A stretch of DNA of 60,400 nucleotides, from assembly GCA_947470805.1 (NCBI GenBank), contig CANIVU010000052.1:1-60400 (forward strand). The letters are read 5' to 3'. Source of the DNA: Acidobacteriota bacterium. GTDB taxonomy: Bacteria; Acidobacteriota; Terriglobia; Bryobacterales; Bryobacteraceae. Under the pieces are notes generated by a model. It was given only the letters and a program-made list of their open reading frames with translations. It made no database searches and was not told the DNA's origin. The position numbers and the translations under genes are program-made. This document shows positions 1-9,059 of this stretch, piece after piece; the stretch's first letter is position 1; each line of letters starts with the position of its first letter.

Positions 1-2
1 CC

Positions 3-110
3 AGTGCGGAGCAGTTGAGCCGGGCGGAACGGTGGGCGCGTTTGCTGCGCGTGATTTTCCGTGAGTTCTATCCGAGTGGGCCGGTGGCGGCGTTGCCGGC
101 ACCCGTTTGA
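3..110 (+). CDS. C-terminal fragment of an unidentified protein
   Basis: An open frame enters from the left edge and ends at TGA 108-110. The 35 visible residues start SAEQLSRAERWARLLRVIF and end in a Pro/Ala-rich tail. The helical Arg-rich part looks like a real C-terminus, but no family can be named. Its last 43 bases overlap the end of the convergent glycosyltransferase gene, so one of the two stop codons may be misplaced. Confidence 0.35.
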   Translation, partial: SAEQLSRAERWARLLRVIFREFYPSGPVAALPAPV

Positions 111-925
111 ACGGGTTCAACTGCCGGATTTAGGGTAAAAGGAACCGGGTAGGTGTATATGACGTGGCGGGCGAAGCAGAGCCCTTCCTGGACGGTGGCG
201 CCAAGGGCGTCATGTTCGAGCATTCGCAGTAACACGGTGCAGCCTTGGTAGAGCGGGACCATGTCCGACTGCCAGCCACAGAATTCGAGATTTGGCGGAG
301 GATCCTTCAGCCATTGGCCCGTTCCGGCGACCACTTTGAAGTGAATATTGGGAAGACGACGGGCGGCTTCGGCAATCGCCGGGCCAGCGTAAAACCGGTA
401 GCGGCGCTCCGGGATGTAAGTCAGTACGCTGAACTTTTCCGGTAACTCGGGAATGGTGGTGGACTTTAGAATGGGAGACGGAAAATGGATCTGCTTGGCG
501 GCCAGTCCCGCCTCCTGCAACTCGGAGACGAGCCAGGGGGAATCGGCGATGTGGATGTCCTGAAACGACCGCCAAAACGGTGCGCGGGTGCGCTTGGCCT
601 TCACTTCGCGAACGGCGTTGAGGACGTCGGTACCGATCCAATAGTACGCTCCGGCGGCTCGCGAGTTGACACGGCGGAGCATGGACCAGAAAGTGTCAAA
701 CAAGATACCGAGCGGGGTCATCGCCCCGGGACGGAAACCGACGCGCATGAGTAAGTCCGCGTCGGCCACCTCGCGCCACTGGACGCGAGATGGCATCTGT
801 TGCGGGAAGAGGGTTGTTACATCGACTTCGTCACCGGCATATTCGATGAGGGTACGGCGCATCCGGTTCGCCCAGAAGGGCTGGCCGAGGAGACATATTT
901 TCAGTATTCGGGCGGGGAAGATCAT
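68..925 (-). CDS. Glycosyltransferase, GT4-like, exopolysaccharide operon
   Basis: About 285 residues, read from ATG 923-925. This start forms an ATGA overlap with the stop of the flippase gene, so it is preferred over the more upstream ATG of the same frame, whose extra N-terminus lies inside that gene. The protein begins MIFPARILKICLLGQPFWAN. Its C-terminal half resembles the donor-binding Rossmann half of group 1 glycosyltransferases: a VLTYIPERR-type strand, a PNIHFKVVAGTG segment, then LLRMLEHDALGATVQEGL, where the usual acidic EGF-type motif is replaced by QEG. It is the last gene of the operon and probably adds a sugar to the lipid-linked repeat unit in the cytoplasm. Donor and acceptor cannot be inferred. 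The 3' end overlaps a fragment on the other strand. Confidence 0.7.
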   Translation of the reverse strand: MIFPARILKICLLGQPFWANRMRRTLIEYAGDEVDVTTLFPQQMPSRVQWREVADADLLMRVGFRPGAMTPLGILFDTFWSMLRRVNSRAAGAYYWIGTDVLNAVREVKAKRTRAPFWRSFQDIHIADSPWLVSELQEAGLAAKQIHFPSPILKSTTIPELPEKFSVLTYIPERRYRFYAGPAIAEAARRLPNIHFKVVAGTGQWLKDPPPNLEFCGWQSDMVPLYQGCTVLLRMLEHDALGATVQEGLCFARHVIYTYPVPFTLNPAVEPVQTGAGNAATGPLG

Positions 926-2349
926 ACAAACTGCTCCTTGGTGCGAAATGCGAGGCCACAGTAACAGAGCAGAAAGATGCTGAGGCGTAGGGCGAGGTGC
1001 CAGGTGCCAGTGCCTTGAACGGCAACGGCGGCGATTACCAACGAAAGGGCGCCGAGCAGGACGCTCCACTTTGCGCGGGGCAGCACGTCGAGCATGCTGG
1101 AGTAGGCGGCTTCAAAGAAGCGATTCATAGTAAAGAGACTGAGCAGGAAGGCAGCGGCGCCGAGCAGGGCGACGGCGATTTGGTCGGAGCCGAGCCAGAT
1201 GCCCCAGGACAGGGCGGCCGTTTTCGCTAGACATTCGAGGGCGGAGTATTTGAGAGTTGTGCCCTGCCACTCGCGGACAGTAAGGAGGTTACTGAGCGGG
1301 TTGGCGATGAGCCAGAGAAGAAACCAAGGGGCGAGCCATTGGGCGTAGACACCGGACTGGCGCCACTGTTGGCCAAAGACGGTACCGAAAAGTCCCTGGC
1401 CATCGAGGAGGACAGCGCCGAAGACGGGTACCCCGCCGGCCAGCAAAAGAAGCGCGGTAGTTTCGGTAAGCTGGCGAAGCGCGGCCTTGTCATTGCGAAT
1501 CAGCGCGGCGCGGGCAAAGAAGGCCTGGCCCACGGCCTGGCCGACGAGGGCGGCGGGGACAGCCATGGCCCGGGAGGTGAGCGCGTAGTAGCCGGCGATG
1601 GCAGGTTCGAAAAAGTGCGAGAGCAGGACCGGGGGAATCTGCGTGCTGACCGCGGTTAGAGCGGCGGCGGCGGAGTTGAGCAGGGGGAAATCGCGATAGC
1701 GAATGGCAACCGAACGTATCTCCGCCCAGGTGATGGCCTGGCGGGGAAGATCGGCCCAGGCGAAGTGGCCGAGGCGCGCGACGCCACCGACACGGCCACT
1801 GAGGTCTCCGGCGATAAGCCCGGCCAGGCCGGGGGAGACGGCACCCCAGATCAACTGCACCACCACAGTGCCAACGCCCTGCGTGATGCGGGTACGGGCC
1901 ATGAGCGGAAAGCGCTCCTTCCGTAACGCCCAGTAACCGAGGATCTGAAATGCTCCATTGCCAACGAGGCCGAGGGGAATCAACCAGAAATAGGGCGCCA
2001 GTTCCGGAGTGCGGAGCCAACCGCTGATTTCGGCGCGGAACCCGATTAGGAAGACGGAGAGCAGACCGGAGAGGGCGATGAGCACCAGGAAGGCGAGCGC
2101 GAGAACGTTGGCGGCGCGGCCGTGCTCTTCGGGCAGCGGGATGGCGGATTCATAACGCAGCGATGTAAAGGAACAGAGCATGGTGACGATGGAGGAGTAG
2201 ACGGCCAGAGCGCCAAAAGCGCGGGGTTCGTAGATGCGGCTGAGAATTGGAGCGCTGAGGACGATGGCGGCGGCGGTCAGTGCGGAACCACCGACAAGCA
2301 GCAGGACATTGCGAAAGAGCGGATACCGCTCGGATAGGGCCTCGATCAT
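922..2349 (-). CDS. Polysaccharide flippase, Wzx/MATE-like
   Basis: 475 residues and highly hydrophobic, with roughly twelve apparent membrane spans and short polar loops. The N-terminal pattern (VLLLVGGSALTAAAIVLSAP, then LSRIYEPRAFGALAVY) is typical of oligosaccharide flippases of the MOP superfamily. Such proteins move undecaprenyl-linked repeat units across the inner membrane. The ATG lies one base after the stop of the tyrosine autokinase gene, and the stop overlaps the start of the glycosyltransferase, so the three genes are translationally linked. No Wzy polymerase is seen in the window, so the polymerase may lie elsewhere. The fold and role are firm; the transported glycan is unknown. 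Confidence 0.85.
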   Translation of the reverse strand: MIEALSERYPLFRNVLLLVGGSALTAAAIVLSAPILSRIYEPRAFGALAVYSSIVTMLCSFTSLRYESAIPLPEEHGRAANVLALAFLVLIALSGLLSVFLIGFRAEISGWLRTPELAPYFWLIPLGLVGNGAFQILGYWALRKERFPLMARTRITQGVGTVVVQLIWGAVSPGLAGLIAGDLSGRVGGVARLGHFAWADLPRQAITWAEIRSVAIRYRDFPLLNSAAAALTAVSTQIPPVLLSHFFEPAIAGYYALTSRAMAVPAALVGQAVGQAFFARAALIRNDKAALRQLTETTALLLLAGGVPVFGAVLLDGQGLFGTVFGQQWRQSGVYAQWLAPWFLLWLIANPLSNLLTVREWQGTTLKYSALECLAKTAALSWGIWLGSDQIAVALLGAAAFLLSLFTMNRFFEAAYSSMLDVLPRAKWSVLLGALSLVIAAVAVQGTGTWHLALRLSIFLLCYCGLAFRTKEQFV

Positions 2350-2350
2350 G

Positions 2351-4708
2351 TTAGATAGCCTGGCCGTAGAAGTACTCCTCTTCGCAAGGCTGCGGGCTGC
2401 TGGCGCGATCCCAATCGTTGAGGATCGTTCCCATCAGCACGGAGCCATCGAGCTTCAGCCGCTGCACGCAGGCGAGCGCGAGGGCTCTGCTGGTTCGATT
2501 TGCCTTTAGGACCAGGACCACGCCATCGCCTTTTCGTGCGAGCACGCGGGCGTCAGAGATATAGGTCATCGGGGGCGTGTCGATTAGAATGGTGTCGAAC
2601 CGCGTGGAGAGGTGACTTAGTAACTCGCCCATGAGCGGCGACTTTAATAGCACCGAGATATTCACGGTGCCTGGACCGCTGGGCAGAACGGAGACACCAG
2701 GGATGGAGGTGGCGCGGACGAGCGCGTCGAGCGGTGTCTGGGAGAAGGACATGGCCCCGCTGAGCAGATCGGTGACGCCCCAGTTATTTGGAACGGAGAA
2801 GATGGTGTGGAGGCGCGGTTGGCGGAGGTCGCAATCGATGAGCAATACGCTCCGGCCGCTTTCACCGAGGGCAATCCCTAAGTTCGTGAGAACCGTGGTT
2901 TTGCCATCACCGGCCGATGGGCTGGTGAGGACGATGACCTTTGCGCCCTCATTGCCCCCGGAAAGAAACTGCAACGAGGTGAGCGCGGCGCGAAACGACT
3001 CGGCCACCGGCGACGGTTTTTCAGTCCAGGAGAGCAGCTCGATGGATGCCGGTGGCTCCTCCAACCGGGGCACAACAGAGAGGTTTTGCGGCCGGAAGGG
3101 GCGAACACGAGCGAAAAATGATCCTAGACCGGTGGCGCCGCTGGGGGAGAACTTCACGGAGGGGATGACGCCGAGTTCGGGGGCGTCGAGAACCGACGAC
3201 GTATCACCGGGTTCACGGAAGGTTGTACCAGCGCGGAAGCGGAAATAGAGCGCAAGAAGCGCGATCCAGAGGCCCGAGAACGCGCCGGCAATTGTGTTCA
3301 GGCCGAGGCGGGGGGTGGCGGGGCGGGAGGGGGGAATGGCCGGGTCGACGACACGGATCGAGTTGGGCCGGATGGCGGCGCCGACGTTTGCATCCTGGGC
3401 TTTGCGGAGCATGTCCTCGTAGATTTGGCGGGTTGTGTCGACTTCGCGCTTGAGCATCTTGTAGCGGACGGAGCGGGAAGACTGGTCGGTAACGACGGCG
3501 AGTTGGGCGGCGTAGGTGCCGCGGAGCAGGGATTCGCGGCGCATGGCCGAGTCGTACTCGTTACGAACGCGGCTGAGAATGTTGGCCCTTTCGCGGGCGG
3601 CGGTGGCGGAGAGTTCATCGATCTGCACTTTGAGGCGCTGCACTTTGTAGTGAGAAGGAGTGAAGATTCCGTTCATTTCGGCGCTCTGGCGATTGAGATC
3701 GGCAATCCGCGAACGGTAATCAGTAAGAGCCTTGCTATCGAGAACTTCGGGAACGGAGTCGGCGTCGGCGGAACTGGCGATTTCGGCGTGGGCTTGCTTG
3801 CTCGTGCGATCGGCCTGGGCCCGGGAGAGTTCCACTTGTATCTGGCGTAACTTCTCTTCGGCGACGTTGTCTTTTTCGGCAGTTAGTAACAGGCCGGCGG
3901 AGTGGGAGTAGAGTTCCAGTTCCCGTTCGAGTTGTTCGAGGCGGGTCCGCAGTTGGCGGGCACGGGCGGAGAGGAACTCGTCGGTCTTGCGGGCGGAGTC
4001 CGTCCGGAGGAGGCCATTCTGCCGGATGTATTCGCCGGCAAGCGCATTGGCAAAGGAGGCCGCCTGTTCCGGGGCGGGATGGGAGTAGGTGATGTCGACC
4101 GTGCGGGAGGTGGCGGAGGCACGGATTTTCAGTCTGCCGCGGGCCTCTTCGATCGCCACCTCCGGGGCCGGCGTGACCGTGAGCCACGGGCTGAACCGGG
4201 CGGGGAGATAGTCCGACCAACGGACGTCGCGCAACTGCGTGCTTTGGAGCAGGCGGCGAAAGAAGCCCGGAGGAGCGGGCGGCGGCGGGGCACCGGCGCT
4301 CTCGAGCACGGCGGCGATGAGGTTGCGGCTCTCCAGAACCTTCACCTGGGTGTCGACGTATTTGTCGATTGTGACCTGGGAGGCAGGTGCGTTGGGGTCA
4401 AGGGACCGGAGGTTCAGGAAGTCGGCGTTTGTATCCTGCAGTTCCAGAGTGGCCGTAGCCTCATACATAGGAGTGGCGACGAGGGAAACGGCAATACCGA
4501 GGGCGGCGCCCGCGGCGACGAGACAGATTATGAGCCGCCAGTTGCGGACTAGGACTGCGAAGGCCGATCGCGCGCCGGGAAGGGGCGCGGGTACATCGCC
4601 GGGCTCGGGCGCCGGGGACGGCCAGTTTCCGGTCCGGGATTGTTGGATGGCCACGGGTTGGCGAATGAGAAGTGATTCGGACATAGTGGGTGTAAATGGA
4701 TTGGCCAC
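2351..4708 (-). CDS. Exopolysaccharide chain-length protein with tyrosine autokinase (Wzc-like)
   Basis: 785 residues. A Pro-rich cytoplasmic head is followed by a first membrane span near residues 58-80, a long periplasmic Wzz/GNVR region with coiled coil (about 90-465), a second span near 470-490, and a cytoplasmic BY-kinase domain. Walker A (SAGDGKTT) is near residue 600, Walker A' (LLIDCDLRQPR) near 620 and Walker B (LIDTPP) near 707. The C-terminal tyrosine cluster is very short, with only a Y-F-Y near the end (EEEYFYGQAI). The protein is a fused GumC/CpsD-type copolymerase that controls chain length by autophosphorylation. The start is either GTG at 4708 or ATG at 4684; neither has a strong Shine-Dalgarno. 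It lies 4 bp after the export-protein gene. Confidence 0.9.
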   Translation of the reverse strand: MANPFTPTMSESLLIRQPVAIQQSRTGNWPSPAPEPGDVPAPLPGARSAFAVLVRNWRLIICLVAAGAALGIAVSLVATPMYEATATLELQDTNADFLNLRSLDPNAPASQVTIDKYVDTQVKVLESRNLIAAVLESAGAPPPPAPPGFFRRLLQSTQLRDVRWSDYLPARFSPWLTVTPAPEVAIEEARGRLKIRASATSRTVDITYSHPAPEQAASFANALAGEYIRQNGLLRTDSARKTDEFLSARARQLRTRLEQLERELELYSHSAGLLLTAEKDNVAEEKLRQIQVELSRAQADRTSKQAHAEIASSADADSVPEVLDSKALTDYRSRIADLNRQSAEMNGIFTPSHYKVQRLKVQIDELSATAARERANILSRVRNEYDSAMRRESLLRGTYAAQLAVVTDQSSRSVRYKMLKREVDTTRQIYEDMLRKAQDANVGAAIRPNSIRVVDPAIPPSRPATPRLGLNTIAGAFSGLWIALLALYFRFRAGTTFREPGDTSSVLDAPELGVIPSVKFSPSGATGLGSFFARVRPFRPQNLSVVPRLEEPPASIELLSWTEKPSPVAESFRAALTSLQFLSGGNEGAKVIVLTSPSAGDGKTTVLTNLGIALGESGRSVLLIDCDLRQPRLHTIFSVPNNWGVTDLLSGAMSFSQTPLDALVRATSIPGVSVLPSGPGTVNISVLLKSPLMGELLSHLSTRFDTILIDTPPMTYISDARVLARKGDGVVLVLKANRTSRALALACVQRLKLDGSVLMGTILNDWDRASSPQPCEEEYFYGQAI

Positions 4709-4712
4709 GGAC

Positions 4713-5672
4713 TTATCGAGCCTGGCGCCAGATGACGACGCCGGTTCCCATCTGGATGGCGGCTTCCAGGCCGCGAAGTGCCATATTTTTTGGCAGATTG
4801 TTAGGAACGAAAAGGATGTCGTCCGGCTTCAACATGACATTTGGCTCTTTACTTTCGAGTATCTTGTCGAGATTGACGGCGATATCTTCGCGTTCATCCG
4901 AATCCGGGCGCATTCGAAGGATGCGCGCCTTTTTCGGGGCGGCGGTTTTCTGGAACCCCTGCGCCATGGAGACAGCCTCCAGGACGGAGATGCCGGGTTT
5001 GGAGCCAAGAACGACCTGGCCTGGTTTCTGTACTTCGCCGACGACAAAGATGGACTTGGATTTGGCGACGGAGATCAAGTCGAATGGGCGGATGGCGATA
5101 TTGACGGTGGAATCCAGAATGGACTGGATCCGCAGTTCGGCGGAGCTGGTGCCTTCGGCATCCTCACGGGCGCCAGCGACGAGAATGGGCCCATACTGCG
5201 CTTTTCGCACGAGGCGGAGGGTATCGCCAGCGTCGGGCGCCAGTCCACTGGCAAGGGCCAGCACTTCAGAGATCGTCTTTGGCCCCTGCAGCTGGTAGGT
5301 ACCCGGGGCTCCGACGGCGCCCAGAATGGACACCGGCTGGCTGCCGAACTGCGTGATGCTGACGGTGACAACGGGGCTGCGCAGGAACTGCCGCAGCTTG
5401 GCGGCGACGCTTTCCTCTAACCCGGCGGTGGTCAGTCCACCGGCGGATACTCGACCGACGAGGGGAAGGCTGAGATAGCCCCCCTGATCGATCCGGACGG
5501 GCTTGCCGGAAATATCTTCACAATCCATACTTTGGAGGGTCACAATGTCGCCGGGCCCAAGAATATACGTGCCGGTATCGGCGGCGGTCGGGTGTTTTTC
5601 ACCGGCGAACGCAAGCAGGGCGGCCGTGATGCCGATCGCGCATCCAAACGATATTCGTTGCCGGTGGGTCAT
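4713..5672 (-). CDS. Polysaccharide export outer-membrane protein (Wza-like, SLBB)
   Basis: 319 residues. An N-terminal hydrophobic signal segment (residues 8-24) is followed by the polysaccharide-export motif YILGPGDIVTLQ. SLBB-type beta-grasp repeats follow: VSILGAVGAPGTYQL and the second unit SIFVVGEVQKPGQVVL, each with the V/I-x-G-x-V-x-x-P-G-x-Y signature. No convincing lipobox cysteine is seen, unlike E. coli Wza. The protein should form the periplasmic and outer-membrane channel that works with the autokinase encoded immediately downstream. It also matches the EpsE/GumB type, where the channel is completed by another porin. Confidence 0.88.
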   Translation of the reverse strand: MTHRQRISFGCAIGITAALLAFAGEKHPTAADTGTYILGPGDIVTLQSMDCEDISGKPVRIDQGGYLSLPLVGRVSAGGLTTAGLEESVAAKLRQFLRSPVVTVSITQFGSQPVSILGAVGAPGTYQLQGPKTISEVLALASGLAPDAGDTLRLVRKAQYGPILVAGAREDAEGTSSAELRIQSILDSTVNIAIRPFDLISVAKSKSIFVVGEVQKPGQVVLGSKPGISVLEAVSMAQGFQKTAAPKKARILRMRPDSDEREDIAVNLDKILESKEPNVMLKPDDILFVPNNLPKNMALRGLEAAIQMGTGVVIWRQAR

Positions 5673-5721
5673 TTCTTGTCTTTTCGGGTAGAGTTAGTCA
5701 ATGGGACGGAGTGGCAGCGAG

Positions 5722-6006
5722 TTAGCATTCTGTAACTGTCGATTCGCCCAGGATGGCCGACAGTTTTCTATCCAGTTCGTTCATGCGGGCAACCAGGCGG
5801 TCCAGGCACTCCGCCAGCACGGGCACGGTGAGATCGGGAGCGTTCTTCTGAAGAGACTGAGCTGACTTCCCGAGTACGGCCTGGCGGGCGTACTCGGAAA
5901 GGCTGCGGCTATTGGAGGCCGTGCTGGCACGTTTGAGAAGTTCGTATTCTTCGGTGGAGAGGCGAAATGTGACAACAGAGCTCCGGACGCAGACTGGTGT
6001 TCGCAT
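5722..6006 (-). CDS. Small ribbon-helix-helix-like protein
   Basis: 94 residues from ATG 6004-6006, which lies 5 bp after the stop of the NusG-like gene. A longer frame starting inside that gene is possible but less likely. The sequence SVVTFRLSTEEYELLKRAS, then SLSEYARQAVLG, is the strand-helix-helix pattern of CopG/MobC-type ribbon-helix-helix DNA-binding proteins. The C-terminal half (LAECLDRLVARMNELDRKLS) looks like a coiled-coil dimerisation helix. Sitting between the antiterminator and the export gene, it may be an autoregulator of the exopolysaccharide operon. That role is inference from position. Confidence 0.65.
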   Translation of the reverse strand: MRTPVCVRSSVVTFRLSTEEYELLKRASTASNSRSLSEYARQAVLGKSAQSLQKNAPDLTVPVLAECLDRLVARMNELDRKLSAILGESTVTEC

Positions 6007-6011
6007 TGGCG

Positions 6012-6617
6012 CTATTTGCTCGAACCGATTTGAATGCCGGGAGAGACGGTCGCGGCCCAACGGGTGGCGTGGACGGGACGGGGAGGCGCATCGAGGTCCG
6101 GATTGATGACCGGGCCCACCGCCGCCGCATCCACTTCCACGGAGACAGAGCGATTGAGAATCGTGATTGAGAGGACCAGACGATGGCCGTCCTTAATGGT
6201 CTGCAGGATGCCATCGACTCCAGCAAGCGGACCGGATTGGATACGCACCGCGTGTCCGACCTCCACGTAGGGAACAGGTTCACAGGCCAATCCTGCGGCG
6301 ATAGCCTTTTGGATCGCGTGCATCTCCTCATCGTCGACGGGCATGAGCTGGCGGCCAAAGCCGACGATACGAATCACGCCGGTCGTGTCCAGGACTGAGG
6401 CTCGCTGATCGCCGGAGAACCGGCAAAACACATAGCCTGGGAAAAGTGGTAGTTCCAGGCTGACGTACCGGTCTGCCCATTTGCGGCGTGACAGATAGCA
6501 GGGAAGAAACGCCTCCAACCCACGGCCTTCCAGCTGGACGCCAACCGCCCGCTCGTGCCGTACGCGAACGTAGAGGGCAAACCAACGCGGACTCGAATGA
6601 GCGCATTCGTTCAACAT
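6012..6617 (-). CDS. NusG/RfaH-like transcription elongation factor (UpxY type)
   Basis: 201 residues. The N-terminal NGN domain is clear: WFALYVRVRHERAVGVQLEG, the FLPCYLSRRKWADR segment and LFPGYVFCRF, all characteristic of NusG paralogues. The KOW-like region follows (VEVGHAVRIQSGPLAGVDG, near residues 120-140) and ends in a short Pro-rich tail. It is the first gene of the leftward operon. Dedicated paralogues such as RfaH, UpxY and LoaP travel with RNA polymerase and suppress premature termination in long surface-polysaccharide operons, which fits this position exactly. It is too divergent and out of context to be the housekeeping nusG. Confidence 0.85.
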   Translation of the reverse strand: MLNECAHSSPRWFALYVRVRHERAVGVQLEGRGLEAFLPCYLSRRKWADRYVSLELPLFPGYVFCRFSGDQRASVLDTTGVIRIVGFGRQLMPVDDEEMHAIQKAIAAGLACEPVPYVEVGHAVRIQSGPLAGVDGILQTIKDGHRLVLSITILNRSVSVEVDAAAVGPVINPDLDAPPRPVHATRWAATVSPGIQIGSSK

Positions 6618-7305
6618 GTTGATAACTCACTTTAATAACTAATGTGCTGAGCGCCAGATAACATCTGAGGCTCTCCCGCAGCCCATATCGGGGCTCGAGG
6701 ATTGGACGGCAGTCAGGGCAATGCCTATGTGTTGCCCGCTGCCGGAAGGGCCGGATGCGACGTATGAACGCGCATGCAGTATAGGGATTGCAGAACGGAT
6801 CGTGGCGCGATCCGGACAGGCTTTCGCCAATCTGACTTACAGAGAAGTCACAACAGTTTCAATGCAATGGCCGAAGAGGGATGGGGAGGCCGGCATCGCT
6901 AAGGGTGCTGGCTGGAAATTGACGCTCGCGCAGGTGGCGCGAACACTATCAATCATTTGTATGACTGAGCTTAATCCGAGCAAACACATCTGTCAACAGA
7001 AATAATCACAGATACATTCAACACTGTTCGAATCCCTGGTTAACACATAGCACTTAGGCCGCCCTGCTTCGCCAACTTATCTTCCATTTGACAGGGAGTA
7101 CCAGAAGTAACCCCCCGTCTGGAGTACTGTTTCTGTAAGTTCGCGCGAAAATACGCGCTTCTCTTTTCTTTCCAATACGATGGGCGAATATGTGAATACG
7201 CATGTAGTCGACGCACGCTTTCACAGCGACAACATGCGGTCAGTCAGGATACGTTGGTGACCAAATATCGTCGCACTTTGCGCCCATTGCGACTTCGGCC
7301 AAGGA
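6618..7305. other. Intergenic region upstream of the exopolysaccharide operon
   Basis: About 690 bases between the NusG-like start and the left end of the integrated element. It is visibly less GC-rich than its surroundings. The first ~50 bases next to the operon are AT-rich and should hold its promoter, but no clean -35/-10 pair stands out. A 94-codon plus-strand frame at 6721-7005 has unremarkable composition and no recognisable motif, so I do not call it. No RNA gene is seen. Confidence 0.5.
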
Positions 7306-7332
7306 TGGCGGAGGAGGAGAGATTCGAACTCT
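7306..7332. repeat. Left attachment site (attL), duplicated tRNA-Ser 3' end
   Basis: This 27-bp stretch is identical to 17958-17984, which is the 3' end (acceptor strand, CCA and part of the T arm) of the intact tRNA-Ser gene. Outside the 27 bp the flanks diverge at once. No 5' half of a tRNA is present here, so it is the displaced remnant left when the element integrated. The integrase gene begins 57 bp away, as is usual for tRNA-targeting islands. Confidence 0.9.
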
Positions 7333-7388
7333 ACCCGGACCCTATCGGCCCATATCGCCCTATGCTAAGTGCTTGAAATCACTGTTAG

Positions 7389-8587
7389 CTAGTTCGCGCG
7401 CTTCCGGCTGGTTTTACCCTGTACGGGGGCTGGTTCACCATTTTTCACCATTTTCGGTGACTTTTTCCGCTTCGCTTCGTTCTTCCGGATCACTTCCCAA
7501 AGGTCGGTCAACTTCGCTTCATCACCTGGGAGAGCGTGGCTGTAAATCTTCGCCGTCGTGTGTGTGTCCCGATGGCCCAGCCGCTTCGAGACGGCCGCCA
7601 GCGGCGCGCCGGAGGATAGCAGCAACGTGGCGTGAGAGTGGCGGAGGGTGTGGAGCCCGGCGCCCTTCAATCCGATCTTATCCGCCAAGGCGCGGACGGC
7701 CTTTCCCATCGTCTGCGGCTTCATGTAGTCGCCGTCGGGATTGGCGAGAATCAAGTTCAGATCCTTTCGGTACCCATCGCCCATCAAAGCCGCGTTCTGC
7801 GCCTGGCGATCCCGGTGGATGTCCAGATATGCCAGGGTCCGCGGCGAAAGCGTAACGCGCCTCTCTGAGCGGGATTTCGTCGGCTTCACGAATACCGTGC
7901 CGTCGTCTTTTTCACAGAGCGATTGCCAGATCCGAATCCGGCCGGCGTTGTCCAGATCCACCCATCGCAGCGCAGCCAGTTCCCCACGGCGCGCGCCGGT
8001 GTCCGTCGCCAGCCGAATCACTACGGCCATCCAGGTGTCACCGGCGGCGGCTTCGAGTGCGGCGATCTGCTGGGCGTCCAACACCTGGGCCTCCTCAGTA
8101 TCGCTCGCCCGCACCGTGCAGGCCAGGGCGGGATTGACGACCAGCAACTTTTGCTTCACCGCCCGATTCAGCGCGGCGCGGATTGCCCCATGGGTTTCGC
8201 GTACGGTCCGATCCGCCAGCGTCTTGTACAATTCGGCGTAGACGGCCTCTAGGGCGGCCGCGGTGAGCTTGTCGAGCTAACATCCCCCAACGCCTTCCGG
8301 ACCGGCGCAACGCCGTTCCTGTACCGTTTCCAGGTGCCATAGGTCCGCGTGGCTTCGACCGTCAAAAGCCACTGATCAAGGTATTGCGAGAGGGTGAGGA
8401 CGGCCGGCGCCGTTTCACTGGACCGGGCATTGTTCAGCGTCTTGACGAAGTCGTCGGCTTCCTTCTTCGTGTGGAATGTCGCGGAATCAACGACCGCCTT
8501 CCCGTTGGCGTCGTACCCTTTCCAGAACTGAACACGCCAGCTGACTTTACCGTTTTTTCGGGGGCGGCGGTAGATGCGGGAGATCAT
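7389..8587 (-). pseudogene. Tyrosine recombinase (integrase), frameshifted
   Basis: Two frames together make one integrase of about 398 residues. The N-terminal part (from ATG 8585-8587) holds an arm-binding-like domain (ISRIYRRPRKNGKVSW) and the SAM-like core-binding domain (LTLSQYLDQWLLTV). The catalytic part has the Arg motif TGARRGEL, HTLRHSHAT, the LGH motif and the nucleophile in TAKIYSHAL. The frames meet near 8265-8280, where the first frame runs into a premature stop. One additional base there would restore the continuous reading DVS-LDKLTAAALEAVYAEL. The start overlaps the XRE stop (ATGA). If the lesion is real, the element cannot excise with its own enzyme. Confidence 0.85.
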
Positions 8588-9027
8588 TTCTCTAAACCCT
8601 TGGGCGTGTCAATTTCCCACATTCGATTGAGAGCGACGTTGAGGTCTCCGAGTACTGGACCGAATTTTTGGATCAGTTCCGGGTGTTCTGCGATGATCTT
8701 CGATATTCCATCCATAGCCTTTTTGATACGGCCGGCGGCAATCCTGGCGTTGCGCGTAGTCATCAGGAGGTCGCCAACTTGAGAGTCGATGAGGGCCTGG
8801 AAGACGTTGGCGTGTGCGGGTTGACCGTTTTCGGAGGCGAACCGCTCCAGTTTGGCAAGCGCCAATAGATCCGGCGTGCGGCCAGTCTCCCACCGCGCCA
8901 CGGTGTTGATTGCTACGCCAAGCCGAACCGCGAAATCCTGCTGGGATAGTCCCAAGGCATTCCGCAGCCACACGATTGCGCTATTCACTGGGCTTAAATC
9001 CCGCTCGACTGTTCTTGGTCTGGCCAC
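8584..9027 (-). CDS. XRE-family helix-turn-helix repressor
   Basis: 147 residues from GTG 9025-9027. The helix-turn-helix is LGLSQQDFAVRLGVAINTVARWETG (about residues 25-49), the XRE/Cro-CI pattern. The C-terminal half is helical, without an S24 peptidase motif, so it would not be a self-cleaving LexA-type repressor. It diverges from the excisionase-like gene across a 21-bp palindrome (9060-9080), which is the obvious operator. Its likely job is to keep the element's early genes silent, as Stl-type satellite repressors do. It is followed directly by the integrase gene with an ATGA overlap. Confidence 0.85.
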   Translation of the reverse strand: MARPRTVERDLSPVNSAIVWLRNALGLSQQDFAVRLGVAINTVARWETGRTPDLLALAKLERFASENGQPAHANVFQALIDSQVGDLLMTTRNARIAAGRIKKAMDGISKIIAEHPELIQKFGPVLGDLNVALNRMWEIDTPKGLEK

Positions 9028-9059
9028 CGAAGCGAGGATAGCAAATTTTAGAGACCGTG

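Noticed and set aside
6721-7005. 94-codon frame in the gap before the element
   Set aside because: No ribosome site, mixed composition and no family pattern; kept as intergenic.
7306-7340. A second tRNA-Ser gene
   Set aside because: Only the 3' 27 bases are present; no anticodon arm or 5' half precedes or follows, so it is an att duplication.
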